In this document: positions 1 to 13,200 of the stretch, one piece after another
Position numbering within the stretch: the stretch's first letter is position 1
Layout of the letters: every line of letters starts with the position of its first letter
Assembly (NCBI GenBank): GCA_016490735.1
Contig: JAEMWC010000373.1
Coordinates: forward strand, 338,501-402,500
From: Pachyseris speciosa
Taxonomy: Eukaryota; Cnidaria; Anthozoa; Scleractinia; Pachyseridae
Direction: 5' to 3'
Length of the DNA stretch: 64,000 nt
Position numbers and translations under genes: made by a program
Notes under the pieces: model-generated
The model's database searches: none
What the model was told of the DNA's origin: nothing
Seen by the model: only the letters and a program-made list of their open reading frames with translations

Positions 1-334
1 CAAAGTTTTCTGCTTTTTGTTCTAACTTGATGGTCACCGACCACTTCTTTCGATATTAGGGGCTACTGCTATGGTGACATCATCGACCAGTCGAGTGTTC
101 TTGAAGAACTGACTGGCTGAAATTGACCCGATTCAGTTACCATGACTTGACTGCGAATGACTTGAATGCGAAAGCTCCTGCACTGGACCTGATGCAGAAC
201 GGACCATACCTGAATAATCTGTGCCCTGTGCATTGTTTGGATGCAAAAGCATTTTGTTAAGATCAGCTTAACCCTTGAACCACACTTCTTGCTCTGCGTA
301 TATAACTGGTATTTATGTTTGATATTTGTTCTAG

Positions 335-748
335 AGACTAACAGAAGCTGTTACCCTGGTTGGATGCCTGTTGGCCAATCCTGCCTTCGTTTCTTTGTGG
401 ACACAAGAAGGACCTGGGACGGTGCTCGCGCATTCTGCAGGCAACTAGGAGGAGACCTGGCACTGTTAAAGAACAATGTTTTACACAGTAGTGAATTCAG
501 GAGGCTTCTTATGAGCATCACTAACTCAGAAACTGACTTTTTTGTGGGATTTCGTCGAAGGAGACTTAACATTGAATCTAATACCTGGATTTGGAATGAT
601 GGAAAGAATGTAGATCAACAACAATGGAAAAATGGCTACCCACTTAACAACGATAAGAGTTCATGTGGTGCACTGGACAAGGATGAGGCGATGCTGTTAA
701 ACGCTGATTGCACAAATATGAATGGATTTATATGTGAAAGCTTTCAAG
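335..748 (+). CDS. C-type lectin-like domain exon
   Basis: A single 414-bp exon, phase 1 to 1, follows the acceptor TTGTTCTAG and precedes the donor GTAATC. It encodes a C-type lectin-like domain: [15 protein letters not shown], then [17 protein letters not shown], the core WIWNDGK, and the closing C-G and FICE motifs. The conserved cysteines of the long-form fold are present. The Ca2+-site EPN/QPD and WND motifs are not clear: WIWND is present but sits one step early, and no EPN is seen. Sugar binding through calcium is therefore uncertain. The upstream in-frame ATG at 241 is probably intronic, because the better exon start is the splice acceptor. Confidence 0.85.
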
Positions 749-3700
749 GTAATCAGTGGGACGGACTGTTGCTTTTCTTTTGGGCACGGTTGACTCAACA
801 CCTATGCTTCGGAGAATAGATGACAAGGATATTTGGACTAACAAAAACTGGTTTATAAGTGACGAATGGGCTACTGTTAATGGAATGGTTTCACGGTTCG
901 GCGAATGAGCAAGCTATTGCGTTGGCCAAATAACTCTGGGAAGACATTTTCCTTTGAAACTTTCACCGTCAACTGCCAAGAGAGATTTTTCATCAGAACT
1001 CCGTTTGTACGTTCTGGAATTGATGCATCCGAATACCCTCTTCAGCTTGTCATCAAGCTTTTTAGGTTAAAAAAAAAAACTCTCATGCACTTCAGTAACC
1101 ATAGACCACAATTTGAAAAAAAAAAAAACGAAAAATGACCAGGTTTCAGGGCTTATTTTGCATCACTTCCACTTAATTGTCGAACATCGAATTTATCATT
1201 CGACTCAAAGGATTTGTCCAGGACAGCTGTGAACTCTCTTCTGATTGGTTTAAAGAATAGGATGCACATGCGTCGAACCGTGAAACCATCCCTTAAACAG
1301 GTTATTTTATCTTAAATTAGGGGGAAATGAAGTTCATTTTGCCTATTTTCCATCTCTTCAGTGAATATGATCAAAGACATAAAATGGAGCCAGCGCTTGA
1401 TTGAAGGACAAGAAACATTTTCAACGTCAACTGATTTTCTACCACATACACCATCTTTTCGAAGCAAAGTAAGATTAATTAATTTCTTTCTTCTTGTTTT
1501 CAGTATGTATTTTTAAACTGGATATTATTCTCACCAGATTTATTTGTTCACAGGTCCTTGATCCCAGATGGATCATAACACTAGTCAAGCGTGTGTTTGT
1601 GTTCACAGTTACAGTGGATTTGTTTGTTAGCTGCTGTGACGAATACGTAGACTCAGTAACGCTAACCGTGACTGACGATAACAGCTCTTACTCGGAGTGC
1701 AGTGATGTAAGGTTCTTTAACAGCTCCACCATGCTGCGGTTACAATGCATGCCTCCAAGAAGAGGGAAATACCTCATACTGCAATTTATCAGTGACTCCA
1801 TAGTTCCAGCCAGTAGCATAGCGGTCTCTGCTTTCGGTACGTGAGAGCTTTTCAATGTGAACTTGAGTTCCACATTAGTGTAAAAAAAGAATTTCTGGTC
1901 ATTCCACGGCTTTAACTGGAATAATGGAGAATATTTCATAAGAGCAAGTAGTATCACTTGGTATACAACGAACGTTTCAACGTTTCATGATGTTGTGTGT
2001 TAAATGAAAAATTCACTTCTTTGACTTGACATTCATACCATACTAAATTATTGTTGCTTTTCATACACGATATCGCTGACCAACTTCTGCGTGACGTTTG
2101 GAAAGGTTTTGTATTTGATCATGTTTTTACTCGCTTTTTCTACTGGAAAGAAACTTAAAATTGATTCTTAAAATATCTGGAACGTGCTTTCTATGAAAGT
2201 TAAAGGTATTTTTTAAACAAGTAGCCATCCTTTTGTTTACTTTCGCATCCACATCATTAACATGATGTTTCTCAGCGTTCATACAACTGTTTTAGTAATC
2301 AAGCAATTATATCTATTACAGATTCTGTAGTTGAGACCCATGGAGCTCGCCGGGAGTTGTGGTATCGGTACGTGAATACTGAGGGATACGCAACACTTCG
2401 CGAAAATCCTATCTTTGATCAGTCGCCTGATGGTTACACCACTACATTAAACCTGTCTGCTACATTTGAGATCAGCGATAACTATGGCGAAAAATTGACT
2501 TCCTTCTTACAGGTAGGATAACCGTACTTTTTAACAAAGGCTAAATTTGAGTTGCAGTTGCAGTTGCAGTCCAGACCCAACGCATATTTAACGATCAATA
2601 AAAAGCTAAAGTAGCCTAGACCTTAGAAGTGGCTTTTGATCAAATGGGATTGTCGTTCTTAGTGCTGTCTTGAGAGGACGTGACTAAAATTCGTAGCGAT
2701 AGCCGCGTACATAACACCTACATTATGAAAAGCATTGCTTTTCGCTCACATTCAGCGTCGGAAAAGATAAAAATATTGACCAACACAGGTACCGATGACT
2801 GCCAACTACGCATTTTCTCTCTCTTGCGGAGACGAATGTGAACTGTGGCTCAAAGAATTCCCGGAAAAAGAGCTGTCATTTGTGGATGGAGCTGCTTCTG
2901 ATCTGGGACAAGAAATTATGCTCGTCCAGTTGCAACGATGGGCTAGCTACAACGAATCAGACACGTGAGTCAAATTATGGACTTAAGTAGTCGAGAGCTA
3001 ATATTGGGTTTATATGGCGTCAGGATGCCATATATTTAACTGGAACTACAATTTTTGTTTTGAATTGAATAACCTATCAAATGGAGATGTATCTACCGCG
3101 TTTACCGAGTTATATTAGATTTTTTACTCCTTGGGTTCCGCAAGATTTTCGTTCTATTAGCGTGTAAAGGAAACGTAACGGGGAGAGTGTGAGCCAGACG
3201 TTTCAAACTCTCAACGTATTTTGAGCAGCTTTATGTATTCGGTCCTGCACGGTTTCTTATTCTGTTTTACTTTGTATCAAATATAAATAAAATTGACGAG
3301 ATGACATTTTCAAGGATCGTTTCCACAGCGTTAGCTCCCAGGCGTTTTTGGAAGATCATTTTGGTGTACCTGCTTCGTTTTATAAATTACATTACAGCAA
3401 ATTAGGACTTCAAGGTTAAAAAGTGGAGGACGCGAATGCCCTTACGTAAACTTGTGGGGGGTTTTTTCTGGATATTTAAGACTCTTAAAATTATACTGGC
3501 ACAAAGGAAGAGTAGGTGTCAAGAAAAGCATTTACGTATCTTGAAACTGTTACTCAATATCAAGTTGTTCTTCGCACAGATGTTTAAAGAAATCATCCAA
3601 GTCAAGGTTTCACCTAAGTAAATGTAAGCTGTATGTACTAAATGTGTACATGAAAGACGAACTGCGGTTTAAGTGTTTGTCTGTTGGTATGAGCGGACCA

Positions 3701-5095
3701 AAGGAAATTCAACAAGAACCGATCCAAGGCGACTATCTGTTTGCTTTTCCACCAGGTACGTCATTCACTGTCTGCTTTTTGTTCAGTATATCTCCATTCT
3801 CCTTTTAAGCCAGACTGAAGTTTTTATGTGCCTTTCCAAAAGGTTTTTCGTGTGGCTGCTGATCACGATTGGCACCAGACTTAAGACCTCCTCATCAGCA
3901 CCAAAATCGCTGTGAATTTTGTACGAGTACCTTTTTAGTCCAATGGATTACTTTTCCTGCAACTTATTGCCTACCTTTTGCTTTTATCCTTTTCGACAAC
4001 TGATAAAGGTTTTGAGTTTTTGGTAAAACCACGGTCTATTTACTTCATGATTTACTTTAATTTGAAATTACCGTTTTGTCATCAACAGGAATAAGAAGTT
4101 TATCTTTCACTCTACTGCGACCGAATGACAGCATAATCAATCAAGTGGATCTTGGTTCTGTTCTTCATATCACTGGCAAGTAACTCAAAATTTTGTTTCA
4201 ATTTTTAAGTTGTTTTGGAGGCACGATGGTGTAGTGGTGAGCACGGCGGGCTTGAGGTCGGAGGATCGGTGGAGCGATGGTTGGAGTCTTGGTCTCTCCA
4301 TCGTCCTCCTGTCCCCTTAGGCAGGAAACGTTACTCCACATTGTCTGTCACCCAGGTGTATGAATGGGCAGTGTAGACATACTTTTGGGTGTCATCCTGC
4401 AATGGACTAGCCTCAGAGTGGTATAAATCTTACTTACTGGATGCCACAAAAACCGGGTTAGGCTCCAGCCGTGAGGTCCACCTTGCCAAGAAAATCAATT
4501 TTTCCATCCGTAAAACCCTACATGACGGTCACCGCGCAGGGGGAGGGGCTGGGGGGCTTTAGCCCCTCCCCCCCACTCCCCCCCCCCCCCACTTTTCAAC
4601 AGTACTATGTCTCGAATGAGTTGAGCTTTGTGGATACGTTACTAATTGCCAGTTATTAGTTAAGCGAAAAGGTAATTAAATTCTTGTTTTAAAACACGGC
4701 TTTTTATTGCTAAAATTATATTTTTCACCACACCATGTTAGTTTTAAATGCATTTCTAGCCATTTAAGAGGACTTTAATTTTAAAATGTTTCGGGAAAGC
4801 ATGCCCCCGAACCCCCGAGTTGACTCACGCTAATGCGTTCGAAGTGAGCCTCCCCTCCCACACCCTCCCACCCCTCCCCCCCACTTGCAAAGTTGCTGCG
4901 CGGGCCTTGCATAACGAAGTCGCGATTGTGAATGATATATCAAATGCATCATATATGAACTGCGGAAATGAAATCAAATGAAGAATGATCCTCGCAGTGG
5001 TAAACGCAATTTTTGCAATTGCGAAAAGAAGCCTGAAAAAAAATTCAGGATTTCAACGGGGTTTGAACCCGTAGAAAAAAAATAAATAAAAAAAA

Positions 5096-5128
<33 letters not shown>

Positions 5129-8100
5129 ATTTTTTTCAGGCTTCTTTTCGCAATTGCAAAACTTGCGTTCACAACTGCGAGGATCATTCTTCATTTGATT
5201 TCATTTCCGCAGTTCATATATGATGCGTTTCATATATCATTCACACTCATTTCTTTCACATGAACATATGAACCCACAATTGACCTGCTCCCAACGTCAG
5301 TTGCTTCATAGCTCAGTTGGTTAGAGCATCGCACCGGTAATCGCGAGGTCACGGGTTCAAACCCCGTTGAAGTCCTGAATTTTTTCAGGCTTCTTTTCGC
5401 AATTGCAAAACTTGCTTTCACAACTGCGAGGATCATTCTTCATTTGATTTCATTTCCGCAGTTCATATATGATGCATTTCATATATCATTCACACTCATT
5501 TCTTTCACGGGAACATATGAACCCACAATCTACCTGCTCCCAACGTCAGTTGCTTCATAGCTCAGTTGGTTAGAGCATCGCACCGGTAATCTCGAGGTCA
5601 CGGGTTCAAACCCCCTTGAAGTCCCTTCTTTTCGCAATTGCAAAAATTGCGTTTACAAATGCGAGGATCATTCTTCATTTCAAGTCGCGATTGTTGTTTC
5701 GTTTTCAGCATCGTATAAGTACTGCTGCCAGGGTATGTACTGTCCTGATTGCCCCATTTCACTGGAGTTCCAAGCTTTTGGCAAATCGTACCTTGTAAAT
5801 CCATTTGTAAATTTGACGTGTTCTGAGCGCATATTCCAGGTGGATATCGAGGTGAACACACAGCCAGGAACCAGTTCCATGGAGGTATTACATTGCATTC
5901 ATCTAGAATTATGCGCTGTTATACATCGTTTCTCTATTACGACATTCTGATCGGTCACTAATCTCTTTTTCTTTTTTCAATGTCTTCCGAAACAGATAAC
6001 CTACTCATTCCCAAATGACGAAACTGCAAAGAAGGGAAAAAGAAAAATTATTGATGTCAACGTTAAAGGTAAGTCAGTTGCGGATTTGGTGTTTAGAGAT
6101 TTGGTGGAAGTTTTGAGAGTGTGGTTTGCTCTAAGGCAAACTATTTTTTCTTGGTAGGTTGACGAGTAATAACTCGAACAATGTAAGGGAAACCTTGTAA
6201 ACAATTAAAGAGCCTCCCTTATTTGTTATGAGGTATTGTATCCCATCTTAAGGGAATTAAATTGCTCCATATCACTCTATTCTCTAAAACGCACATCTAT
6301 CTATTAAGCCAGTAGGATCTCTGCTTTTTTACTTGGAGTCCACTATTACAGTTATCTGAAATTCTCTTTTCAGTGGCCTCAGTTACTCAGTTTACCTTTT
6401 CCGAAGGGTATACCGATTGGACGGTCCACGGATGGAAAATTTCAGGTAAAACGTTTAAGCTAAAATTTCCACCTTTTTCCAAACGCAATTGTTTATTCAT
6501 AAATTTATTTGATTATCATTTTAATTTCAGAAGGACTTGGTTTGGTCAACCAACCCCTTAATAGCCTACTCGAAAGTCCTTTGTTGTTATGGAAACCATT
6601 TTACAAGGATGTTGGTTTATGCCTACAGTTCAAGTTCCAACTTCCTACCGAGTTTCTTTCTTCTCTAAAAGTTTATGTTAAGACAAGTCAAGAACAGGTT
6701 CTGATTTGGAAGTTACGAGGCTATCAGGGGAACAGGTGGAACGATGCAAAAGTTACTTGGAAGCCACAAGAAAATACTCAAGTAAATAGTTTTTTGGGTT
6801 TTAATAAGCGTCTATTGTGAGCAACTGGTACTTAAGAGGCTGTCCGTGTAAAAATCGACCACTCGATCTGGATCAAAATTTAGATTCCGTTCAAAATTTG
6901 CCCATAAAATAAGGTTCATATAAGATCTAAGAAAACACATTTCTTTCGTTCTTATTCTCTGTGATACTTAAGATATTGAGACAAATTCCATCGATACCAG
7001 GAAACATTAAAATGGGTCTTTCGCGAAGCCGAAATTTGCCCGATTTCGGTTGCTTGCTTCTCGGCGGGTATTTATCGGAATAACTCTAGATTTACACAAT
7101 GTACACACATATCAAAATACTTTAAGTCAGAGGTAAAACCAAATCAAAGTAAGTTAATTAAATGGGATAACACGAAAACAAACGAACCAGAATAAACGCC
7201 ACTTGCAAGAACCGAACGAAGTCCGCCAGGAACAACCCCATTTCTCAAAATTCTGACTTGCCCGGAAAGCCCCTTATATTTTTCTCCGTAGTATTAGGGT
7301 ATGTGAATGATATATGAAATGAATCATATATGAACTGCGGAAATGAAATCAAATGAAGAATGATCCTCGCAGTTGTGAACGCAATTTATGCAATTGCGAA
7401 AAGAAGCCTGAAAAAAATTCAGAAGTCCTGATTTTTTTTTTTCAGGATTCTTTTCGCAATTGCATAAATTGCGTTCACAACTCGAGGATCATTCTTCATT
7501 TGATAGTATTAGGATAGTTTCTTTTAACCGTGAAATAATAACTTTTGGATTTCGAGCATGCGAAGAGATATAGAGGAAGTATTTTCCACAAATCCGCTAA
7601 TTGGTGGGCTAACCGAATGTCGCATCCCTCATTATAGGTGTATCAGTTTCGAGTTTATTTGTTGATAAATTGAGCAAAAATGTTGGTAATACAACAGGTA
7701 TAAAACTAAAACGTTACCTCAAACTGTTTTTCGCTCCACATCGTGCAAGCTACGTTTTTCATCATCACTTGCCATGGTACTAAATGCCAAGATTACTGGC
7801 CCGTGCAAACAAACACATCGACATATTCGCTTTCCTTTCGGGCAAAATAAAGTGTATCAACGAAGGCCCCTTTGACGATTGTACGCCGTCATATTAACCT
7901 TTATCTCTGGATGATGAATGAAGCAAACAAGAGGCGATTTATGAAAGAAATAGAGGAGGAATATCAAGCAACTTTGTAGCACCTGCACCATCGCTTTTCA
8001 GTTGTTTGTCTGCTAATCATTACCGCTGACCGCAACAACGCACTGTTGGACTGGCGGTCAAAATGGCGGAAGATCACACCTGTTCTTTTGCCCTAATCGT

Positions 8101-8730
8101 AAACGGAAAATGGGGCCCAAACAGAGGAGAAAAAAATGTCATTTTTCTACGTGAATGTTCACATGACATCAGCAACCGCCTACGAGGATGTCATCTGTCA
8201 AGCGAGAACGTAACGGAGATCAACTTAATTCTGGCGCGAGCTGGGCTATTTGACCTCGGTATGAGCAAGGTGAAAGGGATCACTATATGCCCCACGCACA
8301 GAAACAATCTCGGGAGGTACTGGCAGCCACCACGGACCTGCCAATATCCAGAGCTTGTAGTACAGTTGAAGAAAGTTGCAGGCGGAACAGTTATAAATTT
8401 TAAAACTTCAAAGGAGATTTATACTCTGTGTGGAGAAACGGCACAAGTGGGATCACGGGAGTTCCAGTATTTTACGATTAGCTCTTTTCAAATTTTCTTT
8501 TGCCAAGCGGTTTAACGTTTTGGAGCAATTTTATTGTAATTTACTCAAAAGAAGTGAGGGCACGCAAAATTGACGCGACGCCTTACTAAACACAGCTGTT
8601 ATTGTTTACTTATTTTATTAAATTTTGTTTGCTTGGCAATTTGCACGACATGTCGAAAAAAACACAAGGAGAAAGTTGCAAAGGCGACATGGCTGCATAG
8701 TTTTACTGAATATGACTCACCCGTTGATGG

Positions 8731-8775
<45 letters not shown>

Positions 8776-10138
8776 TGAAAGTTCCGGCAGGTAAGATAAG
8801 ACGTTCTAAACAAGATCGGTATCCTGGGTTGTGTTTAATTGATTTGCGATCACAGCTTTGATAAGAATGCGTGCCTGTTTGCATGTAAGCACTAAAGTCG
8901 ATCATTTTTTTCTCCCAAAACAAATGTGTTGCTTGACCAAATACGGTGTTTCTGTTATAAAAGCTCTGTCTGTTATTTTATTTATGTTGATTCAGTGTAG
9001 CGACTTCAAAGCGACTTTGTACTTTATGCAACAACACGCAGGACTCATGCGACGGGACATTTAATTCATTGCTGAATGTTCCAATCCTTTGCTCAAACGA
9101 AGCAGTTCTAAAGCGCCCGAGGATGGGATATTTCTTATTTGCTTTCTTATCGTCGCAGGAAATGTGTTTACAAAACCTCGGTGGCAAAGCTTTTTGCCTT
9201 CATGTTCAGTTCCCGCAACTTGCCTGCTTAATCGTACTCCACAAAGGTATATTTTTGTTTGTTTTTGGATCGAACGAAACATCATGCGCATTGCAATCTC
9301 TACACGCTTCGATGGACGCCATTCATACTTTCGTCATGATATAAACAATCGAGCAAGAATCTACGCAAGTTTCACCTACATCAACTAGAACATGGGAGTA
9401 TCCGATGTATGTGATGCTGTATGCAGCAACTTACTGTACAGTTAGTTCCTGGTGCCAAACCTTTGTTGGTAAAATAGGTGTGATCCACAACAAAATAAGG
9501 TTTTAGTTTTTAGAAAGTAAAATAAGTCAATGATAAGTAAGGTTGGATAGAGCGCTTTTCAATTGAGTGTCGTAAAACCAAAACCAAGGAATTACTTCAG
9601 CCAATCACAACAGAAGTAAGCAATGAAATGAGCTCATCAGAATACGAAACAATTACATGTAGCCGGCGTAAAACGCGGGAAAATACGCGCGTGCAAATCA
9701 TAATTGGTTTTGGTTTTGCTTCTCATTGGTTGAGAAAGTGGCGCGAGTTTTCCTGGCCAATCACAGAGCGAAGCAATGCAAAACCAAAGCAAAACAATAA
9801 TTACTTTCGACACTCAATTGAAAACCGTTCTGGAAACGTAATGCTTCCGATGACTGTATTGTAATATGTTTTAACAGGCTGGCCAAAAAAGAAGCCAAGT
9901 TAGCAATAACAAGTGTTTTAACGTCGACTCCATACAAAGAAGTACCGACTCCATATAAGGCAACGGAGAAAACAGACGTTAGTTGGACCCAAGAAAGTGA
10001 CTGTAATACCCTGGGAAAGCCTTTTATCTTGCGCCTCTAATTTTTTCATATTTGATGAAATATGACTACGACTACTAAAAAAATACTGCAAGTACTCTGA
10101 CCACTAACACTACTACTACTACTACTACTACTGATGAG

Positions 10139-10202
<64 letters not shown>

Positions 10203-13200
10203 AGTGATGATAAACTTCTAACACACGTAAGTCACAAGGCACTTTTAAAATTACACACACTCGCTTTCGTTGAACGTGTCCTTCGCGGGACAAACGTTTG
10301 CAAGGGAAGAGAAAGGCTCGCCCATTCCGTTCTCGCGCATCTTATTTCCCCCTTTTTCTCCGCCTTCAAATGCCTGATTTGTCCTTTGAGTGTAAAACAA
10401 AAGAATCTTGTACTTTTTAGTACAGTCAACTGTGGCTGTGATGGCACGACGCTGTTACGGACACCAGCTAAGTCATCGTGAAAAACAAATCACACACGTT
10501 TGATTGAAATAGACTCCCGCTACTTGTACGAACTCTTGCCATTAAGGAACACAACTCGCGGCCCCGAAGGTGTTCCCAATAACGACAGCTTACTCGGTTT
10601 CTTTTTCAACAAGAGAACTAATTTAATTACTTCTGTGATTTAGTTTCCAGAGATGAGGAACGCCTAAATTACCACAGTCTTTTATTCACCTACAACACGA
10701 CAATGAACCTTTAGGCGCAGAGATCAAATGTTCAGCGCAGTCCCCTCGTTCATCAGTTAGATGTTCCCTGGGAAAGTGCTACCCAAAAAGCAAAATCACG
10801 ATGTGTTGATAAAGCCAAGAAGGATTGTCGCCTTATATGCGATATGATTGTACCAGAAAACGGAGATGAGTTATACAAGGCACTTGCGTCCCAATCCGAA
10901 ACTTTTGAGCCTTCTTCGGATCTAGTAGCTCTGATGACAGCCTACAAGAATGCCAAGACATCGGGGCTCAGGACACAGATCTTGAGTCTTTACGCTTTTA
11001 GATACCCAATTTCCACATTAATTAAGCTACACGAGCCGTTATCAAGTGAAGCGCGCAAGAAAACTTGCCAAACTGCATGGTCCAGGAAACGTACCAAAAA
11101 AGGAAGCTAAACATCGTGTGCGACTTGACATGGTTAAAGTTGATCATTTCCTAGAGTTTGCGAATAGACCGTAATTTTACCAGGACGTGCCCTATGGCAG
11201 TCGAAAGTTGACAGTGGACACTGGAGAGAAAATTTCCATGCCAAATGTCATCCGGACAGTTACGAGATCTACCATGGTTCACCAATACCAGAGCTTCTGC
11301 GAAGAGGAATGTTTCACTCTCTTGAGTCGCTCTACTTTATTTACAGTCAAGTCAGGTCAAGCGTACCCCCCTAGAGTACATTAATGAGTTGATTATTTGA
11401 ACATTGAACCCGTTAGTCGTTTCGAATAATGCAATCATTTTTGAAATATTCGAATCAAATTTCAATTGCTGATTGGACTATGTCCGTAGATGTGTTTGAA
11501 AAACGCGTTCGACCAACGAGACTTTAATTCTGTCATCTCTTTTAATAGAGTACATATTTTTTAGCCCTTTAAAATCCAACAATAATGTTCTTTCCGAGGA
11601 ATACTAAAAATAATAAATTTGTACGGAGCGAAATTGAACACAGCTGATAGCGTACAGCGTTGTAAACAACCAAAAATATTGACAACACTTGCTAGAACTT
11701 CGTCTGAAATCCTTTTATCACGAATAAGACTTCTATAAGCTCTATGCGATGTAGAAAGCAAAAAAACTGCTCGATAATAACATTTACAATACCGTTTTTC
11801 ACCTATCACTTCTACTCACCGGTGGACGCCATGTTGGACGCTTCGATTTCCCATATAAGGAGCATGTTTTGTTCGCTTAGTCCAATCAGCAATCGAAGTT
11901 TGATTCGAATATTTAAAAACCGATGCATTATTCCAACGACTAACGGGTTCAATGTTCAAATAATCAACTAATTAATGTAATCTAGGGGGGTACGCTTGAC
12001 CTGACTTGACTGTAAAATCTTAGAGGTAAGGGAGGCATCTAAACGTAGGTAAGGGAAAGAAGAAATTTTGAGTTCTGTCATATACTTTCTGAGGCGATAA
12101 CTGTTGGCACTAACCATATCGCACAACCTTTCTTTATTTGAGGAAATCAGTCATAAATAATAAGTTATTCAATTCGCGTCTTTACAAGTGGGATGGGAAA
12201 AGACGAAATGCATCACTCCCATTTGAGTCGCATCGCTTTGTAAAGTTGTAAGAAGTAGAATATGGGGATTCTGGACTTGGTTGAAGTAAATACCTGAGCA
12301 AACCCCAGATACAAGGGTAAACTCAAATGGTCAGGGTCAACTTCAGTTTCTAGAAGAAAGTCATTGGTATGGCCTTTATCACCCCTTTCAACCCTTTCCA
12401 TGCCTAGGTTACTGCAGGGGCTAGATAATATCGCCGCAGATGGTGCAGCAGGGTTCCAGACGATTGAAAGAATTGTAGATAATCTTAGAGAGAAAGGGAG
12501 CGAAAGGGAATGGTGCGTTGCTGCAAAGCGGAGGCTAAAGGATGGAAAGCGTTATCTCAAGACAGACTCCAGAGTCCATTGTAGTGAGGAGAATTCCTCT
12601 TGCAAAGATCACTGCCGAACGTTTGCTCTAAGTGACCCAGTGGAGAGCGATTTCAGACAGGATTGTGATCACGAGCATAACTTGAGGTGTGAGTTGTGTG
12701 ATGATCTAAACGACTTAATAAACGATGTGAAGCAAGAGATTCTTCAATCCTCCACAGCTGCGCACAACAGAGAATAACAAGAAGACCTCTTGTATGACTT
12801 TGAACAAGCCAAAACTGACATTATTGAGTGGAAAGCTTACGTTTTACGGTCGGTAAACCAGGACAAGGCGAAGCATGATGCCATCAGGAACCTGAGCCAC
12901 AACTCAGTTTTAGTAGTAATGGACTGGGCAATAAAATTTGTACAGATGAAATACCGAGAGAAGCAATCAGACTGGTACGGCAAAAGAAGCATTAGCTGGC
13001 ACGTGTCGACCGTCATTTCTAAAGAAGAAGCAGCTAGTTCCAGTAAGGTGGAAGTCGAAACATGCGCACATCTGTTTCATAACTGTCAGCAGGACTGGTA
13101 CACTGTCTTCTCTATTTTTGAAAACCTTTTAAACGAGGTGTTAGCATCCAAGCCCTCCGTTACCATTGTGTTTCTTCGCTCAGATGAAGCTGGATGCTAT

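Larger units (their letters stand above)
6836..8656 (+). repeat. Left inverted arm of the 10.6-kb element
   Basis: Reverse complement of 15720-17397. Marker pairs: TCAAAATTTAGATTCCGTTC here and its complement at about 17335-17360; TTGAGCAAAAATGTTGGTAA at 7671 and its complement near 16690-16710; the ORF at 8063-8515 and its mirror at 15886-16320. Similarity ends at about GAGAAAGTTG near 8655. The arm carries a younger SINE-dimer insertion at 7299-7503. Confidence 0.75.

Noticed and set aside
905..1138. 77-codon frame after the lectin exon
   Set aside because: It lies inside a MITE and crosses two A-runs. No domain.
5303..5623. tRNA-like sequences with possible GGT anticodon
   Set aside because: The anticodon loop lacks T33 and the stem is malformed. 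They are part of a repeated SINE.
10075..10481. Poly-D and poly-H open frames
   Set aside because: They translate the (GAT)n microsatellite; the remainder has no motif.
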